Part shown: piece after piece, positions 1-7,932 of the stretch
Numbering within the stretch: the stretch's first letter is position 1
Layout of the letters: the number at the start of each line of letters is the position of its first letter
Assembly: GCA_017415945.1 (NCBI GenBank)
Contig: JAFQDR010000151.1
Coordinates: 1-13,683 of the forward strand
DNA from: Oscillospiraceae bacterium
GTDB taxonomy: Bacteria > Bacillota_A > Clostridia > Oscillospirales > Oscillospiraceae
Length of the DNA: 13,683 nucleotides
Direction of reading: 5' to 3'
The notes under the pieces: generated by a model
Seen by the model: only the letters and a program-made list of their open reading frames with translations
Told to the model about the DNA's origin: nothing
The model's database searches: none
Position numbers and translations under genes: made by a program

Positions 1-45
1 GTCCATAGAACAATAAAATGGAAAAATGCCCAAGTGCGGTGAAAA

Positions 46-74
46 CGGAGCGTCGAGGACGACGCTCCCTACGG
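46..74 (-). repeat. REP-like CCGTAGGG hairpin, copy 1
   Basis: Read on the minus strand, CCGTAGGG (67-74) runs into a perfect 9-bp hairpin, GGAGCGTCG with CGACGCTCC (47-55 and 60-68, 4-nt loop). Two more copies of the same arrangement (CCGTAGGG followed directly by a stem-loop of different stem sequence) lie at 3642-3668 and 8121-8146. It is downstream of the first gene's terminator and is best read as a small interspersed palindromic repeat rather than a terminator, because no T run follows. Confidence 0.5.
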
Positions 75-132
75 CGAAGCAGAATCAACCCTGCCGATCA
101 ATCGGGTAGAGAAGCCATCCCTACCAACACGC

Positions 133-169
133 AAAGCCCCCTCTGTCCATGTGGACAGAGGGGGGCTTT
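133..169 (-). terminator. Terminator of the SLH protein gene at 184-1365
   Basis: A long hairpin starts 15 nt past the stop codon. AAAGCCCCC plus TCTGTCC (133-148) pairs with GGACAGA plus GGGGGG and CTTT (153-169) around a 4-nt ATGT loop, with one unpaired G. The only T tract on the minus strand is the TTT at the stem base, so it is strong in stem but weak in tail. The stem is symmetric, so it could also work for plus-strand transcripts. Confidence 0.75.
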
Positions 170-183
170 CATCAGATCATCAA

Positions 184-1365
184 TTACTTAGCAGCCTTCA
201 AGAAGGTAACGATTGCTGCGCGGGTGCAATCGTTGTTGGGGCCGAATCGACCTTCCCCAATACCGCTGGTTACCTTATTTTCTACTGCCCAGATCACAGG
301 CTTTGCAAACCAGTCGGTGTCTGCCACGTCGCTAAATTCGCTCTTGGCAGTGATTTCGGGCTTGCCTTCCATTGCATACAGGAAGGTCACAACCGCCGCA
401 CGGGTGCAGGTGTTGTTGGGGCCGAAGTGGGTTGCGTCAATACCGCTGGTGATGCCGTTTTCCACCGCCCACAGAACAGGCAGGTAGAACCAGTCGTTCT
501 CGGATACGTCTTCGAAGGGTTCTTCGGTTGCGGTCACATCGGGTCTGCCTGCGGCTGCGTACAGGAAGGTCACAACCTGTGCGCGGGTGCAGTTGTTGTT
601 GGGGCCAAAGTGGGTTGCGTCAACACCGCTGGTAATGTTGTTTTCCACTGCCCACAGCACGGGAGCATAGAACCAGTCGGTTTCCGCTACGTCTTCAAAG
701 GGATTTACGGGCTCGGCGGACTTGGGCATGACCACATAGATGGCCAGCTTATCCAGCTTTGCCTGCATAGTGCCGTCCACATAATCGGTTTCCACAACCG
801 TGAACTTGCCGTTTTCTTCCAGATGTGCGACCACGTACTGCTCGATCATGGTACCTACCAGAGCAGCGGGGAGCTTTGCCACCATGTAGCCGCCCTTACC
901 GATATCCAGAGACTTGCCCTCATACACAACGTCGGTGTTCAGCACCAGCAGCTCGTCGATTTCTGCCAGAGCAGCGGTCTGTGCCTCGTTCAGCTTACCG
1001 GTGGGGTTGATTTCCAGTGTCAAGGTCACTACACCTTCATTGCCCACCTGTGCCACGATATTGTGGATAGCGGTGTGGTTGATCTCAATGGAAGCGAATG
1101 CGGTGACAACAGCCAGAGCCTTGCCGGTCTCATCCACCTTAGCCAGAGCCTTTGCGGAGATTTCCACAGCGGATACCAGATCGGGCTGTGTGCAAACAAC
1201 CGTTACCGTATTTCCAACGGGCAGCAGAATGGCCGCATTGATTTCTTCATCGGAAATCACAGCCTTGCCGTTCTTGATTTCCACTGCGTTAGCGGGAACA
1301 GCCAGCAGCGCAAACAGCATGACCAGAACCAGCAGGAAGGAAACACGCTTTTTCATATTTCTCAT
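184..1365 (-). CDS. Secreted SLH-domain protein with unrecognised N-terminal region
   Basis: This encodes a predicted exported wall-attached protein of 393 aa. The start at 1365 is preferred over the in-frame ATG at 1386 because AGAGG (1373-1377) sits 7 nt before it and the residues after it begin a normal signal peptide: MRNMKKR, a hydrophobic run, then cleavage after AVPANA near residue 27. Residues 29-215 match no family I recognise; they look soluble and mixed alpha/beta, and a Pro/Ser/Glu linker follows at about 213-221. Three SLH repeats fill 221-273, 283-334 and 343-393, each with the F-x-D-V...W-F-x-x-P-V-x-W-A-V-E-N pattern, FGPNN and CTRA[QA]. SLH triplets normally bind secondary cell-wall polymers. 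It lacks the transglutaminase-like and LRR parts of its neighbours. It has its own promoter and a terminator. Export and anchoring are well supported; the function of the N-terminal region is unknown. Confidence 0.9.
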   Translation of the reverse strand: MRNMKKRVSFLLVLVMLFALLAVPANAVEIKNGKAVISDEEINAAILLPVGNTVTVVCTQPDLVSAVEISAKALAKVDETGKALAVVTAFASIEINHTAIHNIVAQVGNEGVVTLTLEINPTGKLNEAQTAALAEIDELLVLNTDVVYEGKSLDIGKGGYMVAKLPAALVGTMIEQYVVAHLEENGKFTVVETDYVDGTMQAKLDKLAIYVVMPKSAEPVNPFEDVAETDWFYAPVLWAVENNITSGVDATHFGPNNNCTRAQVVTFLYAAAGRPDVTATEEPFEDVSENDWFYLPVLWAVENGITSGIDATHFGPNNTCTRAAVVTFLYAMEGKPEITAKSEFSDVADTDWFAKPVIWAVENKVTSGIGEGRFGPNNDCTRAAIVTFLKAAK

Positions 1366-1372
1366 AAAAATG

Positions 1373-1377
1373 CCTCT
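1373..1377 (-). promoter_or_regulatory. Ribosome binding site deciding the start at 1365
   Basis: AGAGG on the minus strand is 7 nt upstream of the ATG at 1365. It lies inside the longer reading frame that begins at 1386, which has no good site of its own, so the shorter start is chosen. Confidence 0.7.
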
Positions 1378-1419
1378 TTCTCTCATTTCGGAGCGTTTTT
1401 AATGTACTTACGGTATACT

Positions 1420-1448
1420 ATTATAATATATGCCACATGGTTTGTGAA
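1420..1448 (-). promoter_or_regulatory. Sigma-A-type promoter for the 184-1365 gene
   Basis: The minus strand reads TTCACA (1443-1448), a 17-nt spacer, then a perfect TATAAT (1420-1425). The start codon at 1365 is about 55 nt downstream of the -10 box. This is the cleanest promoter in the window. It lies in the short gap after the upstream surface gene, so the last gene can be transcribed independently. Confidence 0.75.
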
Positions 1449-1472
1449 GTACCAATTCCCATACAAGCCCTG

Positions 1473-3380
1473 TTAATTGCTTCCAAATGCCTTATACAGG
1501 AAGGTCACCACCTGGGCACGGGTGCACACATCATTGGGGCCGAACTTGCCTTCGGCGATACCGCTTGTAATGCCTTCGCCCACTGCCCACAGCACGGGGT
1601 TCAGGAACCAATCGGATTCCACAACGTCCTCGAAGGGGTTCTCGCCGCTGACCTCGGGCTTTTCCTCCGCAGCATACAGGAAGGTCACGATCTGCCCGCG
1701 GGTACAGCTGCGGTCAGGAGCGAACTCGGTCTCACTGACACCGGTGGTGATGCCGTTTTCCACCGCCCACAGCACAGGCTTCAGATACCATGCATCCCCC
1801 GCCACATCGGTGAAGGGATTGTCTGCGGACTTGGGCTCGGGTCTGCCCTTTGCCGCCCACAGGAAGGTCACCACCTGGGCACGGGTACAGCCCTCAAGGG
1901 CGCCGAATCGACCGTTGCCGATGCCCCCTGTGATATTGCGTTCCGCCGCCCAGTTTACGGGAGCATAGAACCATTCTCCTTCGGGTACATCAAAGAAGCC
2001 GCCGCTGCCGCTGCGCAGCACCTCTCTGAGCTTTGCGTTATTGCCCCCAACCGCAACGGCCTGCCATGCTGCCTCATCGCCGAGGAACAGCACCTTCCGC
2101 AGACTGCGGCAACCCTCTGTGACGGCCTCACCCACAGACTTGACCCCTGCGGGGAGCTGCAGCTCGTCCAGTCTCATGCAGCCGCTGAAGGCACGGTCAC
2201 CGATGGCAGTCACAGAGTTGGGGAGATTCACCTGCATCATCTGCGCATCCTTAAATGCATCACGGGGGATGATGCTTACGCCCTCGGGCAGGGTAACAGT
2301 AAGCCCGCGGCTTGCTTGGAATGCGCCCTCACCGATGGCCTGCAGGGTAGAGGGGAGCTTGATTTCGTGGAACAGGACACCGTAGAAGGCATAGCTGCCC
2401 AATGCGGTCACACCTTCCTCCACAACATAGCTTGCGCCCTCGGTGACATAGGCAGCCCAGGGTCTTGTGACAGTTTGGATCCCGCTGAAGCTCTGCAGTA
2501 CAAAATCCTGCATGGGGCCCTGACCGCTGATGATCAGAGCAGCCTCGGCAGCATCGTATCGCCAGCTGAAGCCCTTTTCCATGGTGCCTGCCCCTGCATT
2601 TGCGGGGTCAAAGGTTGTGTCGGACAGGGTGTACAGCTTGGTAAAGCTGTCGGAGGTGTAGAATGCATCCAATGTGCAGCTATCAAGGAAGTCCTTGCCT
2701 TTCAGGAATTCTCCACGGGCAACATCCACGGCATACCACTTGTTGTAAATCTTTACAATGTTCCAGCTGTGGGCCTTGCCGTCAACGGTCCCGACCATGG
2801 CGCGGCAGTCCATCCCGCTGCTGACCGCCATGGCGTAAAACAGAGCGGTCTTATTGTCATCGGAACCGTCAAACCCACCACTGCGGAGATAGTCATAGAT
2901 ATACTTGCAGCGCTGATAGTCATTGTAAGTCTCATTGCCCATGGCATTGACCAAAGCCTTGACGGTCTCTCGCAGCTGTGTTTCCCGCGGAGCATCGTTG
3001 ATATAGGTCACGCCATAGGTGATTTGGTTATAGTAGTGCACATCCTGCACGGTATACTCCACACGAATGTCCACATTGGAAACGGAAAGCAGGAGGTAAT
3101 CTCCGCTGTATGCGGTGTCACCACCAAGGACGGATTCCTTTGCAATGGCATCGGTGAACAGATTCTTGGCATACTGCTCCGTTACGGGGGCAACAGTCTT
3201 GTGATGCAGAACGATCTCCGACTCGTATGCGGTCAGGCCCTTCCGCAGCTGCAGCACCATGTCATTGCGGTTATCCGTAAAGTCCTCGGGTGTCAGAGCC
3301 AGCGCCTGCACGGGGGCAACCCCCAGCAGCAGACACAGCACAAGCACCAGAGAGAAAATACGCTTCCATGCAGTTGTCAT
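1473..3380 (-). CDS. Surface protein: transglutaminase-like, BspA-type LRR, three SLH repeats
   Basis: The predicted product is a 635-aa exported protein. The start at 3380 is chosen because GGAGG (3388-3392) lies 7 nt upstream, inside the longer frame from 3407. The signal peptide ends near residue 26-28. Residues about 35-250 resemble a bacterial transglutaminase-like domain: His204 in HSWN and Asp219 in WYAVDV match the family's His and Asp, but the position of the nucleophilic Cys appears to be Asp174. The ISGQGPM block (285-291) and an RPW motif lead into about five BspA-type LRR units (319-430) of the EGVTALGSYAF kind. SLH repeats follow at about 462-512, 521-574 and 581-635 with GCTRAQ, SCTRGQ and VCTRAQ. 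It is the short relative of the two large genes upstream and lacks their Cys-rich insert. The role is inferred to be adhesion or binding at the cell surface; enzyme activity is doubtful. Nothing resembling a terminator follows the stop. Confidence 0.9.
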   Translation of the reverse strand: MTTAWKRIFSLVLVLCLLLGVAPVQALALTPEDFTDNRNDMVLQLRKGLTAYESEIVLHHKTVAPVTEQYAKNLFTDAIAKESVLGGDTAYSGDYLLLSVSNVDIRVEYTVQDVHYYNQITYGVTYINDAPRETQLRETVKALVNAMGNETYNDYQRCKYIYDYLRSGGFDGSDDNKTALFYAMAVSSGMDCRAMVGTVDGKAHSWNIVKIYNKWYAVDVARGEFLKGKDFLDSCTLDAFYTSDSFTKLYTLSDTTFDPANAGAGTMEKGFSWRYDAAEAALIISGQGPMQDFVLQSFSGIQTVTRPWAAYVTEGASYVVEEGVTALGSYAFYGVLFHEIKLPSTLQAIGEGAFQASRGLTVTLPEGVSIIPRDAFKDAQMMQVNLPNSVTAIGDRAFSGCMRLDELQLPAGVKSVGEAVTEGCRSLRKVLFLGDEAAWQAVAVGGNNAKLREVLRSGSGGFFDVPEGEWFYAPVNWAAERNITGGIGNGRFGALEGCTRAQVVTFLWAAKGRPEPKSADNPFTDVAGDAWYLKPVLWAVENGITTGVSETEFAPDRSCTRGQIVTFLYAAEEKPEVSGENPFEDVVESDWFLNPVLWAVGEGITSGIAEGKFGPNDVCTRAQVVTFLYKAFGSN

Positions 3381-3387
3381 ATGGTTC

Positions 3388-3392
3388 CCTCC
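3388..3392 (-). promoter_or_regulatory. Ribosome binding site deciding the start at 3380
   Basis: GGAGG on the minus strand is 7 nt upstream of the ATG at 3380. It is inside the longer frame from 3407, so that earlier ATG is not the likely start. A 7-bp hairpin (CATTTCC 3399-3405 with GGAAATG 3416-3422) lies just upstream and could influence access to it. Confidence 0.75.
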
Positions 3393-3465
3393 AAGTCCCA
3401 TTTCCACATTCTATGGGAAATGATTACAAAATTGATACTAAATATGGTGGTTTGGTTCACATAAG

Positions 3466-3529
3466 TTTTCCACTTTTCCACCGAGTTTTGCACATGGCGT
3501 TCACCGATGTGCCCATACAGTTATGCACA
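3466..3529 (+). other. Cluster of four DnaA-box-like 9-mers
   Basis: On the plus strand TTTTCCACT (3466), TTTTCCACC (3474), TTTTGCACA (3486) and TTATGCACA (3521) occur within 64 bp. The last is a full match to the DnaA-box consensus TTATNCACA; the others deviate. The cluster lies just downstream of the proposed promoter of the 1473-3380 gene and overlaps its -10 box by one base. DnaA binding or replication function is not shown by sequence alone. Confidence 0.3.
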
Positions 3530-3556
3530 TTATACCTTAATCCCCGCCGTTTTCAT
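3529..3556 (-). promoter_or_regulatory. Candidate promoter for the 1473-3380 gene
   Basis: The minus strand shows a perfect TATAAT (3529-3534) with ATGAAA (3551-3556), a 4/6 match to TTGACA, 16 nt upstream. It would give an unusually long leader of about 140 nt. The -10 box is convincing and the -35 is weak. Confidence 0.45.
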
Positions 3557-3641
3557 AGTGTTTTTTCAGCTCCAACCAAGATTCTGTGTATGATTTCGGA
3601 GGTCAGATCTATCCGGCGCACCGTAAGTTTTATAACCGCAC

Positions 3642-3668
3642 CCGTAGGGACGCCCCTCGCGGGTGTCC
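3642..3668 (+). repeat. REP-like CCGTAGGG hairpin, copy 2
   Basis: CCGTAGGG (3642-3649) overlaps a hairpin formed by GGACGCCC (3648-3655) and GGGTGTCC (3661-3668), an 8-bp stem with one G-T pair. The preceding CCGCAC is shared with copy 3 at 8121-8146. It lies between the terminator of the largest gene and the promoter of the next. Confidence 0.5.
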
Positions 3669-3681
3669 GTTACTCCGCACC

Positions 3682-3717
3682 AAAGACACCGCTGCCCAAT
3701 CGGACAGCGGTGTCTTT
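3682..3717 (-). terminator. Hairpin terminator for the 3915-7865 gene
   Basis: AAAGACACCGCTG (3682-3694) pairs perfectly with CAGCGGTGTCTTT (3705-3717), a 13-bp stem with a 10-nt loop. On the minus strand the 3' arm ends in CTTT; on the plus strand it ends in CTTTT, so it may act both ways. It lies about 200 nt past the stop codon, the remainder being the palindrome-rich element. Confidence 0.65.
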
Positions 3718-3758
3718 TATTCTCACTTTTATATGGCAGTGCGTGAAGGAAGGGTTCT

Positions 3759-3907
3759 CAAGGGGCGCGACGCGTTAAGCAAACATGCCGGCGGCATGTT
3801 TGTAGCCAAAGCGGGAAGCAATCTATGATTGCGACCCGGCGCCCTTGGATGGTTCCCCTTGAAATCGCGTCGGCGACAGCCGATAGAGCATTTCAGCAGA
3901 AATGCTC
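3759..3907. repeat. Palindrome-rich element, possible three-way junction
   Basis: CAAGGG plus CGC (3759-3768, one bulged G) pairs with GCG plus CCCTTG (3839-3847). It encloses a 10-bp hairpin (3780-3789 with 3793-3802) and a second hairpin CGGG/GCAATC with GATTGC/CCCG (3812-3838). A further 9-bp hairpin GAGCATTTC/GAAATGCTC is at 3886-3907, and CGACGCG (3768-3774) is complementary to CGCGTCG (3866-3872). This density of pairing suggests a structured RNA, or a non-coding mobile or interspersed repeat. It occupies the 3' UTR of the largest gene. No reading frame is supported. Confidence 0.5.
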
Positions 3908-3914
3908 GCGATTA

Positions 3915-6900
3915 TTAGCCGTATACCTTATACAGGAAGGTTACCACCTGGGCTCTGGTACAGGTCTGGTTGGGGCCAAACTCTGTAGCGCTGATGCCGC
4001 CGGTGACATCGTTTTCCTTCGCCCAGATAACGGGCTTTGCATACCAGTCCGTATCCGCTACGTCAGCAAAGGTGCTGCTTGCAGTGATCTCGGGCTTGCC
4101 CGCTGCTGCGTACAGGAAGGTCACCACCTGTGCTCTGGTGCAAGTCACATCGGGGCCGAAGTGGGTAGCATCGATGCCGCTGGTGATGCCGTTTTCCACC
4201 GCCCACAGCACGGGCTTTGCGTACCACGCATCATCCGCCACGTCCTCAAAGGGGTTGTCGGTGGTGGTCACTTCGGGCTTGCCTGCCGCCGCATACAGGA
4301 AGGTCACCACCTGCGCACGGGTGCAGAAGTTATTGGGGCCGAACTGACCGTTGCCGATACCGCCGGTGACATTGGCATCAACTGCCCAGTTCACGGGGTT
4401 GTAGAACCAGTCCGCTGTCAGCACATCGGTGAAGTATTCGGAGGTATAGAACTCTGCCTTTTCCAGTGCCTCATTGCCTGTGCCGATATCCAGCTGCAGC
4501 CACTTATAATATGCGGTGATATAGCGCACCTGCCACAGCTTGTCGAAGCCCGCAAAGGCATTGTCACCGATGCCGGTGATATTGGTATCCAGGAACAGCA
4601 CGCGAACTTCCCCGCTCCAGTGACTCCAAGGCACATCCTCGGCCTTAGCGTAATCGGGGATGGCACCATTGCCGGTAATAGACAAGGTAGCCTCGTTGAT
4701 ATCAAATCTCCAGTACAGGCTGCCTGCATTGCCGTCCAGAGGCTTGGAAGGATCGATGACCATACCGCAGTTGGTGCAGGTATCGCCGTCGAAGTAATGG
4801 CTCAGCTGCTCAATGACCTGAGGCTCCTTGCGTACAAAGCCGCAGTGGGTGCAGTATTCCTTACCGGTCAGACCGCTTTCGTAGCAGGTAGCAGCCTTGC
4901 CCTCTTCGGTTGCAATGATATGGGGGCATCCCGCATCGTAATAAGTAGGCTTCATCTTCTTGTAGCCGTCCGAGAAGTAGTAGCCTTCATTCTTTACGCG
5001 GCTCCACTGTGCCACGCTGCCTGCGTAGTGAACTTCCACACCATAAGCACCCAAGCCCGCACCTTCAATGTACTTCAAAGACAGAGGAAGATATACTACG
5101 TCCAGACCGGAAGAATCCAGAGCACATTCCTCAATGCGTTCTACGGTACCGGGCAAAATCAAGGTTTGCACATATTCATTTGTTTCACTGTTGTACCAGC
5201 TCTTAAATTCAGCACCGGAGAATGCGTATCGACCAATCGTCTTCAGGCCATCCTTAAACTGCAGTCTGCCCAAACTACTCGAGGCAAATGCTTCCAATCC
5301 AATGATCTCCACGGTAGACGGGAAGGCGACATTCAAGGTATAGCCGTACGAAGCTGTCGGTCTAAACGCAAAGGCACCAATAGAGGTGACACCCTCTGCA
5401 ATCACAACATTGTAGGTATTCCCGCTGCGCAGACATTCGTCCCAAGGACGAGCCTCATCTCGGACAAAATCACGCATGGGGCCCTGACCGCTGATGGTCA
5501 GCGTATTGGTCGTTCTGTCGAAGTTCCACTGCAGATTATCACCCAGCTGACCGCTCATGGGGTAGCTGTTGTAATGTACCGTCAGATTGGGAGAATCGGG
5601 GAACGCCTTGTCAAAACCGTGTTCAACCCAAGCTTCTTCCGAATTCTTGTAGTACACATCTGTCAGACCCGTACAGCCCGCAAAGGCATTCTCGGAGATA
5701 CCAATGTACGCAGAGTTGATGGTAACAGTCTGCAGCCCCGTCCAATCCGTGTAAATGCCGGCGCTAATGGGGCCGTATTCCGCATTGATAATCACGGAGC
5801 GAATGTCATCCTTGAACGCATACAAGGGATAGTTCATGGAGCTTTCATTGGTGACCAGCTCCATCTTGTCCAAATCCAAGGTCCAGGAGCTTCGGTAGGA
5901 CAGCTTATGGCTGTTCTTTTCAATGCCATTGAGGGCATTGTTATCCCCATAAACCGCGACCTGCGCCCACTGCTCGTCGGTGCCGCCGTAATGGGCATCC
6001 AGATTATAGCCACGGAATGCACCTACACCGATGTAGGACACGGATGTGGGGATGTAAATGGTCTTCAGACTATCGGTGTAGAACGCCCCATCGGGAATTC
6101 CCGTCAAGGTAGAGGGCAGAACCACTGCAGACAAAGTAGATGAGTGGAAAGCATTCTTACCGATTTCGGTGAACCCCTCATGGAGATTGAGGCTGCCGAT
6201 CCATTTGCAGTTCTCGAATGCGCTGTCTCCGATTTTGGTAACGGTCTTGGGCAATACAAAGGCTTCCGTCATAACATTAGGCGTTGCAATCAGCAGAGTC
6301 TTGTCCTTGTTGTACAGCACACCCAGCTCAGCGCTGAGATAGGAATTCTGTTCATCCACTACATAGCCCTCAAAGTCATCGTGATAGAAAGCCTGTGCCC
6401 CAACACTCTGCACACGGGAGGGGAGCTCTGCCTTCACAAAGGGAACATAGTAAAATGCCTTTTCACCGATGGTTTCCAGTGCCTCGGGCAGCTGATAGTC
6501 TCTCAAGTACTGGCATCTGTAAAAGGCCTGATCCCCAATGTGCTTGACATTCTTGCCGCCGATCACCGTTCTGACATTGCTTTCGGCAAATGCGCTGCCG
6601 CCGATTTCCGTCAGAGAATCGGGCAGAGTGACTTCATAAAACGCACTTTGTCTAAATGTACCGGCACCGATATAGGTAACGCCTTCCTCAATCACCAGAG
6701 GCAGCTCCTTGCTAAAGGGCACAACGCCACCCATTGCAATGCCGTCTGGCATTCTGCCCTCACCCTTCACATGGAAGGTGTCGGTAGCCAGATTATATGC
6801 CCAATTAAAGCCGCCCCCCAGATCGCCGCTGATGGAGGATTCTGGAATAAAGCAGGTCTTTGCAAAGTTATATTCTGCCAAAAATTCGGGGGTCAGGAAC

Positions 6901-7865
6901 TGATCATACAGCTTATGTCCCGCAGGCAGATCTTCATAGCCCCGCAGGAAGCACTCGGATTTCTCGGTCAGAATGTCATAGGACACATTCACCTGATACC
7001 AAGTATCGTAAATGTTCACAGCATTCCACACATACTCATTGCCATCAATGGTACCAAGAACCAGACCGGTTTCCACATCAAAGCAGCTTGCGATTCGATG
7101 GAACAGCAGGCTGATGCCGATTGCGGAAGCCTTCCCATCCACCATTGCCGCGTAAGCAGTATGCTGGGGGAAATAATCAAGATCCAGAATGTTGTCAAAG
7201 TCGTATGCCACATTTGCGATCATCCAGTCATAGATATTCTTCACACGCAAATAGTGGTTGTTATTGTTCTCAACGATGGTGTTGTACAGACTTTCAACCT
7301 TGCTTGTCAGCTCCTGTTCCTGCTCCGCAGTAGTGGAGTATACAACCGCAAAGCCGATCATGTTATAATGGGAGCCGGGCTGTTCCGCAACCACCGCCCA
7401 CTCGGCATAGTAGTCCAGCACGTGCATGGCCAGATAATCGCCGCCCAGAGGATTGTCCTCCAGCAGCAGCGCATCCACCATCAGCTGCTCCACATCCGCT
7501 TCGGTCAGAGCAACATCACTGCGCCAATAGAGATAGATCTCGTTCTTGCGAGCGATCATGGCATCCCGCAGCTCCAGCACAGTACCGTCTCTGCCCTGGA
7601 AGTCCGTGTCATACAGATCTCCCTCGATCAGATCACCGGGTCCTAAGTCCGCCGCGATCTGCTCATTCTCCGCTGCGGCATCGAAGCTCACCGCAGCATC
7701 ATCGATGACAGCCTCCACATGGGAAGCGTCCGCAGTGCCTTCCGCAATGGGCGCAGAAAGTGTGGGAATCTCCTCACTTGCTGCCAAGGCAGTCATAGGT
7801 GCAAGGCTCATCAGAAGAACCAGAACAAGAGCCGCACACAGCAAATGTCTACTCTGACGCATCAT
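3915..7865 (-). CDS. Large surface protein: degenerate transglutaminase-like, BspA LRR, Cys/His insert, SLH
   Basis: This is a 1316-aa exported protein. The start at 7865 is chosen because GGAGGT (7873-7878) is 7 nt upstream and the N-terminus then aligns with its paralogue (MMRQSRHLL against MLRKSRHLL). Signal peptide is 1-28. The transglutaminase-like domain (about 95-300) has Ala248, Tyr278 and Asn293 where the family has Cys, His and Asp, so catalysis is unlikely. BspA-type LRR units fill about 391-640 and 700-950, separated by non-repeat sequence and including the ISGQGPM block (791-797). A zinc-ribbon-like insert has C980, H982, C994, C1005xxC1008, H1023 and C1030xxC1033. A second ITGNG block (1049-1140) follows, then SLH repeats at about 1143-1196, 1203-1257 and 1263-1316. 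It probably acts in adhesion or ligand binding at the cell surface (inference). Ends are nearly identical to the 8501-12133 gene. It has its own promoter. Confidence 0.93.
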   Translation of the reverse strand: MMRQSRHLLCAALVLVLLMSLAPMTALAASEEIPTLSAPIAEGTADASHVEAVIDDAAVSFDAAAENEQIAADLGPGDLIEGDLYDTDFQGRDGTVLELRDAMIARKNEIYLYWRSDVALTEADVEQLMVDALLLEDNPLGGDYLAMHVLDYYAEWAVVAEQPGSHYNMIGFAVVYSTTAEQEQELTSKVESLYNTIVENNNNHYLRVKNIYDWMIANVAYDFDNILDLDYFPQHTAYAAMVDGKASAIGISLLFHRIASCFDVETGLVLGTIDGNEYVWNAVNIYDTWYQVNVSYDILTEKSECFLRGYEDLPAGHKLYDQFLTPEFLAEYNFAKTCFIPESSISGDLGGGFNWAYNLATDTFHVKGEGRMPDGIAMGGVVPFSKELPLVIEEGVTYIGAGTFRQSAFYEVTLPDSLTEIGGSAFAESNVRTVIGGKNVKHIGDQAFYRCQYLRDYQLPEALETIGEKAFYYVPFVKAELPSRVQSVGAQAFYHDDFEGYVVDEQNSYLSAELGVLYNKDKTLLIATPNVMTEAFVLPKTVTKIGDSAFENCKWIGSLNLHEGFTEIGKNAFHSSTLSAVVLPSTLTGIPDGAFYTDSLKTIYIPTSVSYIGVGAFRGYNLDAHYGGTDEQWAQVAVYGDNNALNGIEKNSHKLSYRSSWTLDLDKMELVTNESSMNYPLYAFKDDIRSVIINAEYGPISAGIYTDWTGLQTVTINSAYIGISENAFAGCTGLTDVYYKNSEEAWVEHGFDKAFPDSPNLTVHYNSYPMSGQLGDNLQWNFDRTTNTLTISGQGPMRDFVRDEARPWDECLRSGNTYNVVIAEGVTSIGAFAFRPTASYGYTLNVAFPSTVEIIGLEAFASSSLGRLQFKDGLKTIGRYAFSGAEFKSWYNSETNEYVQTLILPGTVERIEECALDSSGLDVVYLPLSLKYIEGAGLGAYGVEVHYAGSVAQWSRVKNEGYYFSDGYKKMKPTYYDAGCPHIIATEEGKAATCYESGLTGKEYCTHCGFVRKEPQVIEQLSHYFDGDTCTNCGMVIDPSKPLDGNAGSLYWRFDINEATLSITGNGAIPDYAKAEDVPWSHWSGEVRVLFLDTNITGIGDNAFAGFDKLWQVRYITAYYKWLQLDIGTGNEALEKAEFYTSEYFTDVLTADWFYNPVNWAVDANVTGGIGNGQFGPNNFCTRAQVVTFLYAAAGKPEVTTTDNPFEDVADDAWYAKPVLWAVENGITSGIDATHFGPDVTCTRAQVVTFLYAAAGKPEITASSTFADVADTDWYAKPVIWAKENDVTGGISATEFGPNQTCTRAQVVTFLYKVYG

Positions 7866-7872
7866 ATCAATT

Positions 7873-7878
7873 ACCTCC
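7873..7878 (-). promoter_or_regulatory. Ribosome binding site deciding the start at 7865
   Basis: GGAGGT on the minus strand is 7 nt before ATG 7865. It overlaps the ATG at 7880 that opens the longest frame, so that ATG is part of the ribosome site and not the start. A second ATG follows immediately at 7862. Confidence 0.8.
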
Positions 7879-7902
7879 ATTTCCTTTATTAGGATTTATA
7901 CT

Positions 7903-7932
7903 ATTATCCCATATTGTCCTATTTCACTTCAA
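7903..7932 (-). promoter_or_regulatory. Promoter for the 3915-7865 gene
   Basis: The minus strand reads TTGAAG (7927-7932), an 18-nt spacer and GATAAT (7903-7908). The -10 box is preceded by TGG, which makes the extended TGn form. The start codon is about 38 nt downstream of the -10 box, a normal leader length. Confidence 0.6.

Larger units (their letters stand above)
3381..3914. other. Non-coding gap between two surface protein genes
   Basis: This gap of about 530 bp holds, from low to high coordinates: the leader and ribosome site of the 1473-3380 gene, a cluster of DnaA-box-like 9-mers, a candidate promoter, a REP-like hairpin, a terminator hairpin, and a palindrome-rich element reaching the stop codon of the next gene. 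Short open frames across it have no ribosome sites or recognisable products. Nothing was recognised in 3558-3640. Confidence 0.7.

Noticed and set aside
3290..3828. Plus-strand frames of 162 and 80 aa in the gap before the largest gene
   Set aside because: They run through a promoter, REP-like hairpin and terminator, have no ribosome site, and lack any recognisable domain.
3780..3838. tRNA gene suggested by the cloverleaf-like pairing
   Set aside because: No T-loop GTTCRA sequence, no consistent 7-bp acceptor stem and no anticodon arm of proper size.
3920..4390. CRISPR or tandem DNA repeat suggested by recurring ACAGGAAGGTCACCACCTG-like words
   Set aside because: The words recur about every 180 bp because they encode the repeated SLH motif TRAQVVTFLY in frame; they are protein repeats, not a CRISPR array.
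151..7646. Long plus-strand open frames (for example 151-1476, 1437-3464, 3825-6143 and 6144-7646)
   Set aside because: They are antisense to clear minus-strand genes, read as low-complexity Cys/His/Gly/Gln-rich translations, lack ribosome sites and signal peptides, and repeat wherever the SLH or LRR coding repeats occur.
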